Assembly: GCA_005882995.1 (NCBI GenBank) | Contig: VBCY01000202.1 | Span: 1 to 40,088, forward strand | Source: Betaproteobacteria bacterium | Lineage (GTDB): Bacteria; Pseudomonadota; Gammaproteobacteria; Burkholderiales; Casimicrobiaceae | DNA: 40,088 nt | Direction of reading: 5' to 3' | Part shown: one piece after another, positions 7,817-15,914 of the stretch | Numbering within the stretch: the first letter of the stretch is position 1 | How the letters are laid out: each line of letters starts with the position of its first letter | The notes under the pieces: model-generated | What the model saw: only the letters and a program-made list of their open reading frames with translations | Databases searched by the model: none | What the model was told of the DNA's origin: nothing | Program-made: the position numbers and the translations under genes

Positions 7817-8432
7817 TACCGGTCATCCATTCCGCAGTCGCATGGGCATCGCTGAATCCTTCGCCACGCAATGCCTCGATGACTCGGTTCCGATCGCGCC
7901 CGCTTCGGTTCTGCGACAGCTTGAACTTGGCGTCGACGCGCTCGATGGTCATGTGGAACCCGACGATTGCGCCAACCAGTGCGTCAAGCCGGGCGCCTTC
8001 GAGCTGCAGCCGCCATGGTTTGGCGCGCGAAGATTCGAAGCGTTCGGTAAGCTGGCTCAGGATGGCAAGCGTTTCATCGCGATTGTTCACCGCCTCGATC
8101 CGCCCCCTCACATGCACGACGATATAGTTCCACGTTGGAACCATTGCCGGGGGATCGCTGTACCACGATGGAGAGACGTAAGCGTGAGGGCCGTGGAACA
8201 ACGCCAGGGTCGGTCCCTCGCCGAAGCGCTCCCAGTGTGGGTTGGCATGCGCCACGTGACCGATCAGCGAACCGAGCGGCGACGCATCGGCGCAATGCAG
8301 CAGCGGCACGTGGCTTACCTGCGGCTCGTCGTGCGTGGCAGTGATCAGCGTCGCAAAGGGGTGCTCGTGCAACACTCGAGAAATCGCTGCCGGGTCGCGC
8401 ACGGCGAACGACGGCGGCAGGTAGACGCTCAC
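7800..8432 (-). CDS. paiB: FMN-binding PaiB-type protein
   Basis: The 210-residue product matches the PaiB family, split-barrel flavin-binding proteins first described as negative regulators of sporulation and protease genes in Bacillus. Their enzymatic role is uncertain. Visible family features are the N-terminal MSVYLPPSFAVRDPA, the central HANPHW and HAYVSPSWY stretches, NYIVVHVRGR, and the C-terminal FKLSQNRSGRDRNRVI. It begins 20 bases after the end of the proteasome homologue and overlaps hslR. No membrane segment or signal is present, so it is cytoplasmic. The family assignment is strong; the function in this organism is not known. Confidence 0.88.
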   Translation of the reverse strand: MSVYLPPSFAVRDPAAISRVLHEHPFATLITATHDEPQVSHVPLLHCADASPLGSLIGHVAHANPHWERFGEGPTLALFHGPHAYVSPSWYSDPPAMVPTWNYIVVHVRGRIEAVNNRDETLAILSQLTERFESSRAKPWRLQLEGARLDALVGAIVGFHMTIERVDAKFKLSQNRSGRDRNRVIEALRGEGFSDAHATAEWMTGNAQDR

Positions 8433-8452
8433 CGCAGGGGCCCTCTGAACAT

Positions 8453-9025
8453 TCAGAGCTCCCTTAGCTTGAGGGTGAACAGCGTCAGCGGCAAACCCGA
8501 ATTCTTGTCGAAGGTTGCACCGGCTTCGATGCCCGCCTCGGCTACAGAAGCCGCGCTGTCCAGCCGCCGGTACAGGCTGTGCATCGCTCCCAGCGCAAAC
8601 TCGCGTCCCGTGCCCACCGCCCAGAACTGGGTGTACTCGAATACCTCGCGCATGGAGTACACGCCGAAGATGCCGTTGGTGTTGGCAATGAGCGCGGTGA
8701 TCTGGGTCGACTCGTAAGGATCGTCTTCCTCTTCTTTCGGGTTCAGGAAGTGCTGTTCCTTGAGGATCGGATGGAGCTTGCGGAAGGTCTCGAAAATGCT
8801 GCGCTTGGTCGAGAAATCGAGGTCTTCATGCTTGGCAAGCAGACTCTCGAACACCAGCTGGTGCGCAGCGCTGCCGCACAGCCCGATGTAGGTTCCTCTG
8901 TGATGCACGATCTTGTCGTATGCACGATCGAATTCCGCGGACAAACGTGTATCGCCGAAAGTGGTCAGGGAATCGGCGGCGATGGATACTTCGCCGTTCT
9001 TCCTGACAACGACAAGTGTGGTCAT
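8453..9025 (-). CDS. Betaproteobacteria-type proteasome homologue (BPH), HslV-like Ntn hydrolase
   Basis: The 190-residue product is an N-terminal-nucleophile peptidase of the proteasome/HslV fold. After removal of Met the chain starts T-T-L-V-V-V-R-K-N-G. This parallels HslV (TTIVSVRRNG) and leaves a catalytic Thr1. Asp17 (AADS) is conserved. A lysine at 37 (DKIV) is the likely counterpart of HslV Lys33, shifted by a short insertion. AVGTGREFALGA matches the conserved Ser/Gly loop region. The acidic insertion KEEEDD (around residue 96) and the lack of a neighbouring hslU separate it from HslV. A betaproteobacterial family of this kind, forming double heptameric rings, has been described as BPH; its substrates are not known. 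The start at the ATG at 9025 is fixed by the need for Thr1. Confidence 0.85.
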   Translation of the reverse strand: MTTLVVVRKNGEVSIAADSLTTFGDTRLSAEFDRAYDKIVHHRGTYIGLCGSAAHQLVFESLLAKHEDLDFSTKRSIFETFRKLHPILKEQHFLNPKEEEDDPYESTQITALIANTNGIFGVYSMREVFEYTQFWAVGTGREFALGAMHSLYRRLDSAASVAEAGIEAGATFDKNSGLPLTLFTLKLREL

Positions 9026-9089
9026 GAAACCGAGTCTGCTCTCGCGCTCTCGAACAGGCGAGGCCGATCGAACGCTGGGATGCGGGCAA

Positions 9090-10010
9090 TTATACCGCGA
9101 TGACGCGGCCGAGGTCCGGCGCAGGCAGCATCGCCACCGGGGGTAGTGCGCGCGGGTTCCATGCGCTGATCGCCCAGGTCCAGAATCCTGCAACGCTCGT
9201 CGGTAACGAAGGCGCAGCTGGCTGATCCAGAAATTGCCACGCCCGGAGCAGTGCTGGTAGTGGATCGCGCGGAAGCGCCGCAGCGCCAGTCTGCTTGGAA
9301 AGCTTCTCGCCGCGAGCGTCGATCGCCACGGCGTGATGCAGATATGACGGAGTCGCCAGTCCGAGTTTTCGCTGCAGCCATATCTGGCGCGCGGTCGATG
9401 CGAGCAAGTCTGCTCCGCGCACGACCTGCGTTATTTGCTGTTCGGCGTCGTCCACGACGACCGCGAGTTGGTAGGCGAACAGTCCATCGGCGCGCTTGAC
9501 AATGAAATCACCCACGTCGCGCGCAAGATCCTGCTCCTGCCATCCCTGCAGTCGATCGGAAAAACCGATCGTTCCGCCGTCGACCTTGACGCGCCATGCT
9601 CGCGCTTCGCGGCCCCGTGCAAGTCCAGCGCGGCAGGTGCCCGGATAGATACGCTCGCCGGCAGCGCCAAGCGGCGCGCTCTCCAGATCCTTGCGCGTGC
9701 ATCCACAAGGATAAGCGATGCCGATGGTCCGCAAGTGGTCGAGCGCGTTCTGATACAACGAAAGGCGCTCGCTTTGCCGCTCCACGGCTTCATCCCATTC
9801 GAAGCCGTAGGCCGTAAGAGCCGCGATAATATCTTCACTCGCACCTTCGCGGCTGCGAGGCGCATCGACGTCCTCGATGCGCAACCGCCATTCACCGCCG
9901 TTGGCCCGCGCGTCGCAAAAACTCGCGAGCGCCGCGATCAAGGAGCCGAAGTGCAACGGGCCGGTGGGAGAAGGGGCGAAACGGCCGCGATAGGCGGGCG
10001 GCGTGCTCAC
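9090..10010 (-). CDS. gluQ: Glutamyl-Q tRNA(Asp) synthetase
   Basis: This enzyme attaches glutamate to the queuosine base at the wobble position of tRNA(Asp). The 306-residue product is a truncated glutamyl-tRNA synthetase without an anticodon-binding domain. The HIGH-type motif is seen in RFAPSPTGPLHFGS (residues 9-22), and the KMSKS-type motif as EKLSKQ. Zinc-site cysteines occur in YPCGCTRKDL and YPGTCRAG, as expected for GluQ. I chose the GTG at 10010 (VSTPPAYRGRF) because it gives the normal length and starts 13 bases after the lytic transglycosylase stop; a longer frame would run through that gene. It belongs to a minus-strand run from proS to hslR. Confidence 0.92.
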   Translation of the reverse strand: MSTPPAYRGRFAPSPTGPLHFGSLIAALASFCDARANGGEWRLRIEDVDAPRSREGASEDIIAALTAYGFEWDEAVERQSERLSLYQNALDHLRTIGIAYPCGCTRKDLESAPLGAAGERIYPGTCRAGLARGREARAWRVKVDGGTIGFSDRLQGWQEQDLARDVGDFIVKRADGLFAYQLAVVVDDAEQQITQVVRGADLLASTARQIWLQRKLGLATPSYLHHAVAIDARGEKLSKQTGAAALPRDPLPALLRAWQFLDQPAAPSLPTSVAGFWTWAISAWNPRALPPVAMLPAPDLGRVIAV

Positions 10011-10023
10011 GCAAGCGCCGTGT

Positions 10024-10683
10024 TCACCTGAGCGCGGTTGTGCCGACGCTCTCCGGCGACGCTGACACGGATGCTGCCGATGGCTTCCAGGCCCACCGGC
10101 GCTGCATTGCAGCAAGCACCGCGTTGGGATATTCGGCTCTTCCAAGGCTGCCGTTGTAGCGACCGAGCGCGCGGTACAGATCGCCTTTTTCCATGTCCAG
10201 GTAGTAGCGCAGGATGGTGCAGCCATAACGCAGATTGGTGCGCAGGGTGAACAGATCGTGGCCTTCGTTGCCGATCTGGCGTACCCAAAAGGGCATCACC
10301 TGCATGTAGCCGCGAGCGCCGGCAGTGGAAACGGCGTACTTGCGAAAGTTGCTCTCATACTCGATCAGGCCGAGCACGAGCTGCGGGTCGAGTCCGGCGC
10401 GCGTCGCTTCGTACTGCACGCTCACCAGGAAATCGCGTCGGGTTGGCCAGTCCGGCACTCTGGGGGCAAGACGCGATGACATGTCTGCGAGCCAGGCCCA
10501 CCCTTCGACGTCGGTGGAGAACACGAGGCGAGGCGCCGGATAGTCGCTCACCGAGCGATGAAGCGAATTCTGCACGTTGGCGGCGAGGCCCTCCTCGAGC
10601 TGAGCGCCGGCGATCGCAGCCCGCGCAGCGATCACGAGTGACGCCGCGAAGAAGATGCGCAGATGGATCGTTCGTTTCCTCAT
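10024..10683 (-). CDS. Periplasmic lytic transglycosylase (SLT domain)
   Basis: This peptidoglycan lytic transglycosylase cleaves the MurNAc-GlcNAc bond with formation of anhydroMurNAc. The 219-residue product has a basic, hydrophobic N-terminal signal sequence (MRKRTIHLRIFFAASLVIAA, cleavage likely after AIAGA). The SLT domain (about 95-190) has the catalytic Glu in LIEYESNF, the G-x-x-G-Y-M-Q-V-M-P motif, and the RYNGSLG motif. The start at the ATG at 10683 lies 10 bases after the proS stop and gives a clean signal peptide. Its position between proS and gluQ suggests cotranscription; why a wall enzyme lies between two aminoacyl-tRNA synthetase genes is not explained by function. Confidence 0.88.
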   Translation of the reverse strand: MRKRTIHLRIFFAASLVIAARAAIAGAQLEEGLAANVQNSLHRSVSDYPAPRLVFSTDVEGWAWLADMSSRLAPRVPDWPTRRDFLVSVQYEATRAGLDPQLVLGLIEYESNFRKYAVSTAGARGYMQVMPFWVRQIGNEGHDLFTLRTNLRYGCTILRYYLDMEKGDLYRALGRYNGSLGRAEYPNAVLAAMQRRWAWKPSAASVSASPESVGTTALR

Positions 10684-10693
10684 CGACTTTGCT

Positions 10694-12409
10694 TCAGCTC
10701 CGCGCGGCCATGCGCTCGCGCACAAATGTCGCCGCTCCCGCGAGCGGCACTCGAATCGGCTCGGAATCGAGCCGGCCCTGATACTCCACATCCCCGCTCT
10801 TGAGTCCGCGGTCGCCCACTGTAATACGATGGGGAATGCCGATCAACTCCAGATCGGCAAACATGACCCCCGGTCGCTCCCCGCGATCATCCAGCAACAC
10901 TTCGACGCCGGCGGATTGCAACTCGTCGTGCAGACGATCGGCCGCCGTCCGCACCGCTTCCGTGCGATCGTAGCCGATCGGTGCAATGGCAACACTGTAC
11001 GGTGCAAGCGGTTCAGGCCAAACAATGCCTCGCTGGTCATGGTTTTGCTCGATGGCGGCGGCAACGATGCGCGTGATGCCGATGCCGTAGCATCCCATCT
11101 CCATGACCTGCGGCTCGCCCGCTGCATCCAGAAAGGTGGCGCCGAGCGCGCGGGAATACAGGTCACCGAGCGCGAACACGTGTCCCACTTCGATGCCCCG
11201 AACGATGGTCAACAGGCCCTTCCCGTCCGGCGATGGATCACCTTCGATGACTTTGCGTATGTCGGCGATGCGATCCGGTTCGCGGCAGTCGCGGCCGAAG
11301 TTGACTCCGCGCAAGTGATAGTCGACTTCGTTCGCGCCGCACACGAAGTCCGCCAGCGCCGCAACCTCGCGATCGGCAATCAGCGGCATGGTCGCCGGAA
11401 TGCCGACCGGTCCGAGATAACCGGCGGGGCATTTGAGCGCTGATTGAATCTCGGCGTCGCTCGCCCATCGAAAGTGCGCGAGCCCCGCTACTTTGCTCGC
11501 CTTGATCTCGTTCAGGCTGTGATCACCGCGTATGAGCAGCATCTGCACTTTGCCTTCGGCGTAGAGCATGATGCATTTCACGGTGCGCGACAGGGGTAGA
11601 TGCAACAGCTCGGCAACCTCTTCACAGGTCGACTTTCCGGGCGTGGGAACCTTCTCCATGGCTTCGCGTGGCTCGGGACGGGGTCCGGGCACTGCGGCTT
11701 CGGCCAGCTCGACATTGGCTGCGTAATCCGAATTGGCGCAATACGCGATTGCATCCTCGCCTGAATCGGCCAGTACCTGGAACTCGTGCGATGCCGAACC
11801 GCCGATCTGTCCGGTGTCCGCACGCACCGCACGAAACACGAGCCCGAGCCGCGAAAAGATCCGCACGTAGGCGTCGTACATTGCCTGATAGGACTCGAGC
11901 ATCTGGTCCTTACCGACATCGAAGGAGTACGCATCCTTCATGATGAATTCACGCGAACGCATCACGCCGAAGCGTGGACGGACTTCGTCGCGGAATTTGG
12001 TCTGGATATGATAGAAGTTGACCGGTAGCTGCTTATAGCTCTTGAGCTCCCTGCGGGCGATGTCGGTGATTACCTCTTCGGAAGTGGGTTGGATCACGAA
12101 GTCGCGTTCATGGCGATCCTTGATGCGCAAAAGATCGGGGCCGTACTTCTCCCAGCGCCTCGACTCCTGCCATAGCTCCGCGGGTTGTATCACCGGCATG
12201 AGAAGCTCGATGGCGCCGGCCCGGTTCATCTCCTCGCGCACGATTGCTTCGACCTTGCGCAGGACGCGCAGACCGAGTGGCATCCACGTGTAGATACCTG
12301 CGGCGAGCCGGCGGATCATGCCGGCGCGCAACATAAGGCGATGACTGACGAGCTCTGCCTCGGCAGGCGCTTCCTTCAAGGTGGACAGGAAAAACTTCGA
12401 CACGCGCAT
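10694..12409 (-). CDS. proS: Prolyl-tRNA synthetase, bacterial type with editing domain
   Basis: This class II synthetase charges tRNA(Pro) with proline. The 571-residue product has class II motif 1 around [15 protein letters not shown], motif 2 in [21 protein letters not shown], the INS editing domain (about 220-390, including [10 protein letters not shown]), and motif 3 as [16 protein letters not shown]-terminal anticodon-binding domain follows. The length equals that of the Escherichia coli-type enzyme. I chose the ATG at 12409 ([15 protein letters not shown]), the family's usual N-terminus, over an upstream in-frame ATG. It is the first gene of the proS-transglycosylase-gluQ-BPH-paiB-hslR run, which has gaps of only 10 to 65 bases. 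Confidence 0.95.
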   Translation of the reverse strand: MRVSKFFLSTLKEAPAEAELVSHRLMLRAGMIRRLAAGIYTWMPLGLRVLRKVEAIVREEMNRAGAIELLMPVIQPAELWQESRRWEKYGPDLLRIKDRHERDFVIQPTSEEVITDIARRELKSYKQLPVNFYHIQTKFRDEVRPRFGVMRSREFIMKDAYSFDVGKDQMLESYQAMYDAYVRIFSRLGLVFRAVRADTGQIGGSASHEFQVLADSGEDAIAYCANSDYAANVELAEAAVPGPRPEPREAMEKVPTPGKSTCEEVAELLHLPLSRTVKCIMLYAEGKVQMLLIRGDHSLNEIKASKVAGLAHFRWASDAEIQSALKCPAGYLGPVGIPATMPLIADREVAALADFVCGANEVDYHLRGVNFGRDCREPDRIADIRKVIEGDPSPDGKGLLTIVRGIEVGHVFALGDLYSRALGATFLDAAGEPQVMEMGCYGIGITRIVAAAIEQNHDQRGIVWPEPLAPYSVAIAPIGYDRTEAVRTAADRLHDELQSAGVEVLLDDRGERPGVMFADLELIGIPHRITVGDRGLKSGDVEYQGRLDSEPIRVPLAGAATFVRERMAARS

Positions 12410-12452
12410 GATTCGACGTGCTTTTTGACAAAGCGCGTATTCTACGTGAAAG

Positions 12453-12479
12453 GGCACGCCGGGCGAGGGCGAGCGTGCC
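12453..12479 (-). terminator. Perfect 7-bp inverted repeat between uspA and proS, possible terminator
   Basis: GGCACGC (12453-12459) and GCGTGCC (12473-12479) form a GC-rich hairpin with a 13-base loop, 34 bases after the uspA stop on the minus strand. Only a short CTTT follows, so a factor-independent terminator is possible but weak. Confidence 0.3.
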
Positions 12480-12513
12480 GCTCGTTCACGCGAGCGAAGA
12501 GGGCGAACGGCGT

Positions 12514-12957
12514 TTAGCGCACGACGATCACCGGCAGTTTGGAGTGGGTAAGCACCTTTTGCGTCTCGCTCCCAAGTAGCAATGCGGAAACGCCTCGGCG
12601 CCCGTGCGAAGCCATCACGATCGCTTCACATTTCTGTTTTTTTGCGGCCGCGAGGATCGCTTCCCATGGGGAAGGCGAGATGGCGTGCACGCTCGAAAAC
12701 TCGAGCCCTGCCGATTCGGCCTTGATCTTGACTGGATCGAGAATCTTGTCGGCTTCCTTTTTGCACAGCGAGACGTATTCCTTGCGCGAAACCGGTTCGT
12801 AGACAACGCCGTCCGCGTACGCCGGCATTGGATAGTCGGGAGACGCATAGAACGCCGTCAACTTCGCGCCGAGCGCTTGCGCGAGATCGATCGCGTGAGC
12901 GACCGCCTTGTTTGAAAGCTTGGAGCCATCCGTGGCCACAAGGATGTGCTTGTACAC
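12514..12957 (-). CDS. Universal stress protein, UspA family
   Basis: This 147-residue single-domain Usp protein is cytoplasmic and of the ATP-binding type. It shows the N-terminal strand and loop [10 protein letters not shown]. The ATP-binding signature near the C-terminus, ASHG followed nine residues later by GS ([11 protein letters not shown]), ends in the dimer strand PVIVVR. The start codon is GTG at 12957, supported by AGGAGG six bases upstream. The gene is divergent from ccoI. An FNR-type palindrome and a -10-like hexamer lie in its upstream region, which suggests induction under oxygen limitation, as is common for Usp genes near cbb3 oxidase loci. The exact role in survival is not visible. 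Confidence 0.9.
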   Translation of the reverse strand: MYKHILVATDGSKLSNKAVAHAIDLAQALGAKLTAFYASPDYPMPAYADGVVYEPVSRKEYVSLCKKEADKILDPVKIKAESAGLEFSSVHAISPSPWEAILAAAKKQKCEAIVMASHGRRGVSALLLGSETQKVLTHSKLPVIVVR

Positions 12958-12995
12958 CGTAACCTCCTATAGAGAAAAGCGTTGTCCGCACGCAT

Positions 12996-13034
12996 ATTAT
13001 GCCGCGTCGGTGGGCTACCATTGACGCAGATCAA
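12996..13034 (-). promoter_or_regulatory. Predicted FNR-activated promoter of uspA
   Basis: On the minus strand the FNR-type site at 13021-13034 is followed by a -10-like CATAAT (13001-12996, five of six consensus bases) or the overlapping TAATAT two bases further on. The palindrome centre would fall about 38 to 41 bases ahead of the start site, close to the class II activator position at -41.5. The predicted start is near 12988, about 30 bases before the GTG. Confidence 0.5.
13021..13034. promoter_or_regulatory. FNR/ANR-type binding site between uspA and ccoI
   Basis: TTGACGCAGATCAA matches the FNR consensus TTGAT-N4-ATCAA at nine of ten defined bases. It sits between the divergent uspA (start 12957) and ccoI (start 13161), so one site may serve both. 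The arrangement relative to a -10 is good toward uspA and unclear toward ccoI. Confidence 0.7.
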
Positions 13035-13160
13035 CCCTCGCCTTGTCGCGATCAAAGTTGGTCCGATTTGCGCTTGACCCTGGATCGCCGGCCCGCTACG
13101 TTCAGCGGCATGTTGCTTTCACCGGCAGTGTCGATCGAGCCTTTATCGGCAGAAGGTCCC

Positions 13161-15662
13161 ATGTCCGCGGTCCGGACCGAGAGCAACGACGATCTTTGTT
13201 ATCACTGCGGGACGGCGAATCCGGCGGGTGGGCATTGGCGCGCAATCCTCGACGGAAGCGAAAGGTGCTTCTGCTGCGCGGGTTGCATGGCGATCGCCCA
13301 AACCATCCGCGCCGCCGGACTCATGGGGTTCTACGCCCAGCGCAACAGGCTTGCAGAGCGTCCGGGCAGCGCCGACGACTACGCAACCTATGATGCCGCG
13401 GGTGACGCCGCCGGATGGATTGCGCATGTCGATGCTGATCTTCGCGAAGCATCGTTGCTGCTCGAGGGCATTCAATGCGCGGCATGCGTGTGGCTCAACG
13501 AGGAGTATCTGAAGCGACAGCCCGGCGTCGTGGCAGTCGCCGTGAACTTCGCGACCAGGCGCGCTCAAGTTCGCTGGGACTCGCGCGTGACCCGTCTCTC
13601 CGAAGTCCTGCGCGCCATCGCCGCCATAGGTTACCGAGCCTATCCCTACGATCCGGCGCGGCGCGAAGCGCTGGCCGGGCGTGAAAGCAAGGCTTTGCTG
13701 ACCCGCACCGCAGTCGCCTTGCTGTCGATGATGCAGGTGATGATGTTTGCCGTGCCGGCATACATCAGCGTTGACGGAGTGGAACCGCAGTTTCAGGAGC
13801 TGCTCGGCTGGGCGAGTCTGGTGCTGACGCTGCCCGTCGTGTTTTACTCCGCAGCGCCTTTCTTTCGCGGTGCACTGCGCGATGTAATCCTGGGGCACTT
13901 CGGCATGAACGTTCCCGTGGCGCTCGGGGTCGGGGGAGCGTTTGTCGCAAGTGGATGGGCCACGCTGAACGGCAGCGGAGCGGTTTACTACGACTCGGTA
14001 ACCATGTTTGTTGCGCTGCTGTTGTGCGCGCGCTACGTCGAACTTCGAGCACAGCAGCGGGCAGGAGAAGCGCTCGAAGCTGTTGCACCCGAGCTGCCGG
14101 CGACCGCGGAGCGCCTGACGCGCTATCCAGCCGAATTGACATGCGACGTGATTGCGGCGGCGGCATTGGTGGCGGACGATTTGGTGCGCATCGCGTCGGG
14201 CGCCATCGTGCCCGCCGATGGCGAAGTCGTCGAAGGTCGGTCCAGCGTCGAGGAAGCGGTGCTGACCGGAGAGAGCTGGCCGCGAGCAAAAGAACCTGGA
14301 GATCGTGTGCTCGCGGGATCGATCAATCGCGACAGCCCGCTCATCGTGCGCGTGCACAAGGCGGGAGCGAGCACCGCACTCGCGCAGATAGCGCGCCTCG
14401 CCGAGCGTGCGGTCAATCAGCGGCCGCGAGTGGCCCAACTCGCCGATCGCGCGGCCGCCGGATTCGTCACCTCGCTTCTAGTGATCGCGCTCGTCACAGG
14501 GCTTGCATGGTGGATCATCGATCCGGATCACGCGCTCACCGCGGTGTTCGCAGTGCTGGTGGTGAGCTGTCCATGTGCTCTGTCGCTCGCAACGCCGGCG
14601 GCCTTGTCTGCAGCGGTCGGAGCACTCGGGCGCAGGAGGATTCTCGTTGTGCGCGGACGAGCGCTCGAGGCGCTCACACGAGTACATCACATCGTGTTCG
14701 ACAAGACCGGCACGCTGACGACCGGCCAGATCCGGTTGATCGACGTGGTGCCGCTCGGTCGCCGCGGCCGGGATCACTGCGTTGCGCTGGCAAGCACCCT
14801 GGAACAGGGCTCGGCGCATCCGATTGCCAGGGCGATGCCCCTCCGAAAATCGACGGCCCCCGCCGAGGCAATCAGCTCTCACCCAGGGAGCGGCGTGGAG
14901 GGCATCATCGCAGGACGACGCTATCGCTTCGGCCGGCCGCAATGGGTCGCGGAACTTCATGGGACACCGCTACCCGATTGCGCGCATAACGTGATCGCCG
15001 CTGCAACGCCAGCCGCGCTCGCGGACGACAGTGGCTGGCTCGCGTGGTTTACTTTCGGTGACGCGCTGCGCCCTGGGGTGCCCACGATGATCGGAGAACT
15101 GCGCCGGCGGGGCATCCGCGTCAGCTTGCTCTCCGGAGATCGAACTGCGACAGCAGAGTGCATCGCCCGATTGGCAGGTATCGAAGACGTCCACGGCGAG
15201 TTGCGACCCGAAGACAAGCAGGCGTTCATCACTGAATTGCAAGCTCGCGGATCAGCGGTCGGCATGGTCGGGGATGGCATCAACGATGCCGCTTCGCTTG
15301 CCCAGGCGGACGTTTCCCTGTCGTTCAGTAGTGCGGCAGATCTCGCGCGATGGAGCTCTGACATCATCCTGCTCGGCGATGACGTCATCCGAATTGCCGA
15401 TGCGCTCGACATTGCGCGACGAACGCGCCTCGTCATCATGCAAAACATTGCATGGGCGCTCGTGTACAACGCGGTAGCCATCCCGCTTGCTGCTCTGGGC
15501 ATGCTCACGCCACTGATAGCTACCTTGGGAATGTCCGCGTCGTCCTTGCTGGTCGTTGCGAATGCATTGCGTCTCGCGCGAGGAGACCCTCGAACGGCGA
15601 CCCGGGAGCGTCAGGCAGAAACACTCGTTGACGTGCTTGAAGGGACGGCTTCATCTCGATAG
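13161..15662 (+). CDS. ccoI: Copper-exporting P1B-type ATPase for cbb3 oxidase assembly
   Basis: CcoI (FixI) is an inner-membrane copper ATPase that delivers Cu for the binuclear centre of cbb3 oxidase. The 833-residue product starts with a Cys-rich domain typical of CcoI (C13-x2-C16, then C36, C38, C39, C42). A heavy-metal domain with GIQCAAC (C106, C109) follows. The transmembrane metal site C470-P-C472, the phosphorylated D514 in DKTGTLT, and the hinge GDGINDA are all present. Eight hydrophobic segments are expected. I chose the ATG at 13161 because AGAAGG lies just before it; upstream in-frame starts would read through the FNR site. ccoS follows 8 bases later. Having ccoI and ccoS before ccoN, not after ccoH, is a less common order. 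Confidence 0.94.
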   Translation: MSAVRTESNDDLCYHCGTANPAGGHWRAILDGSERCFCCAGCMAIAQTIRAAGLMGFYAQRNRLAERPGSADDYATYDAAGDAAGWIAHVDADLREASLLLEGIQCAACVWLNEEYLKRQPGVVAVAVNFATRRAQVRWDSRVTRLSEVLRAIAAIGYRAYPYDPARREALAGRESKALLTRTAVALLSMMQVMMFAVPAYISVDGVEPQFQELLGWASLVLTLPVVFYSAAPFFRGALRDVILGHFGMNVPVALGVGGAFVASGWATLNGSGAVYYDSVTMFVALLLCARYVELRAQQRAGEALEAVAPELPATAERLTRYPAELTCDVIAAAALVADDLVRIASGAIVPADGEVVEGRSSVEEAVLTGESWPRAKEPGDRVLAGSINRDSPLIVRVHKAGASTALAQIARLAERAVNQRPRVAQLADRAAAGFVTSLLVIALVTGLAWWIIDPDHALTAVFAVLVVSCPCALSLATPAALSAAVGALGRRRILVVRGRALEALTRVHHIVFDKTGTLTTGQIRLIDVVPLGRRGRDHCVALASTLEQGSAHPIARAMPLRKSTAPAEAISSHPGSGVEGIIAGRRYRFGRPQWVAELHGTPLPDCAHNVIAAATPAALADDSGWLAWFTFGDALRPGVPTMIGELRRRGIRVSLLSGDRTATAECIARLAGIEDVHGELRPEDKQAFITELQARGSAVGMVGDGINDAASLAQADVSLSFSSAADLARWSSDIILLGDDVIRIADALDIARRTRLVIMQNIAWALVYNAVAIPLAALGMLTPLIATLGMSASSLLVVANALRLARGDPRTATRERQAETLVDVLEGTASSR

Positions 15663-15670
15663 CGGATGCC

Positions 15671-15820
15671 GTGGAAATCCTCTACCTCCTGATCCCTCTT
15701 TCTGTCGTTCTGGCTTTCCTGATCGGAGCCGCATTCTGGTGGTCCGTGAGAAGCGGCCAATTCGACGACCTCGAAGGGCCGGCACACCGCATTGTCGCTG
15801 ACGACGATTCGCCACTTTGA
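15671..15820 (+). CDS. ccoS: cbb3 oxidase maturation protein CcoS
   Basis: CcoS is a small single-span membrane protein needed for cofactor insertion into cbb3 oxidase. The 49-residue product is read from a GTG at 15671: [18 protein letters not shown], then [19 protein letters not shown]. This matches the family, whose hallmark is a Phe-Asp-Asp-Leu-Glu-Gly-Pro segment after one helix. It begins 8 bases after ccoI. Its TGA (15818-15820) lies inside the FNR-type site that precedes ccoN. Confidence 0.92.
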   Translation: MEILYLLIPLSVVLAFLIGAAFWWSVRSGQFDDLEGPAHRIVADDDSPL

Positions 15821-15859
15821 TCTGGGTCAACGCTCCGGGGTGCTGCCGGCAGCTAAGAT
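15817..15859 (+). promoter_or_regulatory. FNR-type site and -10 element of the ccoNOQP promoter
   Basis: TTGATCTGGGTCAA (15817-15830) matches the FNR consensus at nine of ten defined bases. A -10-like TAAGAT (15854-15859) begins 23 bases after the site. The palindrome centre would lie about 42 bases before a start near 15866, the classic class II activator geometry. The site overlaps the ccoS stop codon. The leader to the ccoN ATG would be about 50 bases. Confidence 0.75.
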
Positions 15860-15914
15860 CGGCGGCGTTACTCAAGACAGGCCCAGTGCTTTTGGTGACA
15901 ACGGAGCCCACCGC

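Noticed and set aside
13043-13055. Second FNR-like sequence TTGTCGCGATCAA before ccoI
   Set aside because: The half-sites are separated by three bases, not four, so spacing is wrong for FNR.
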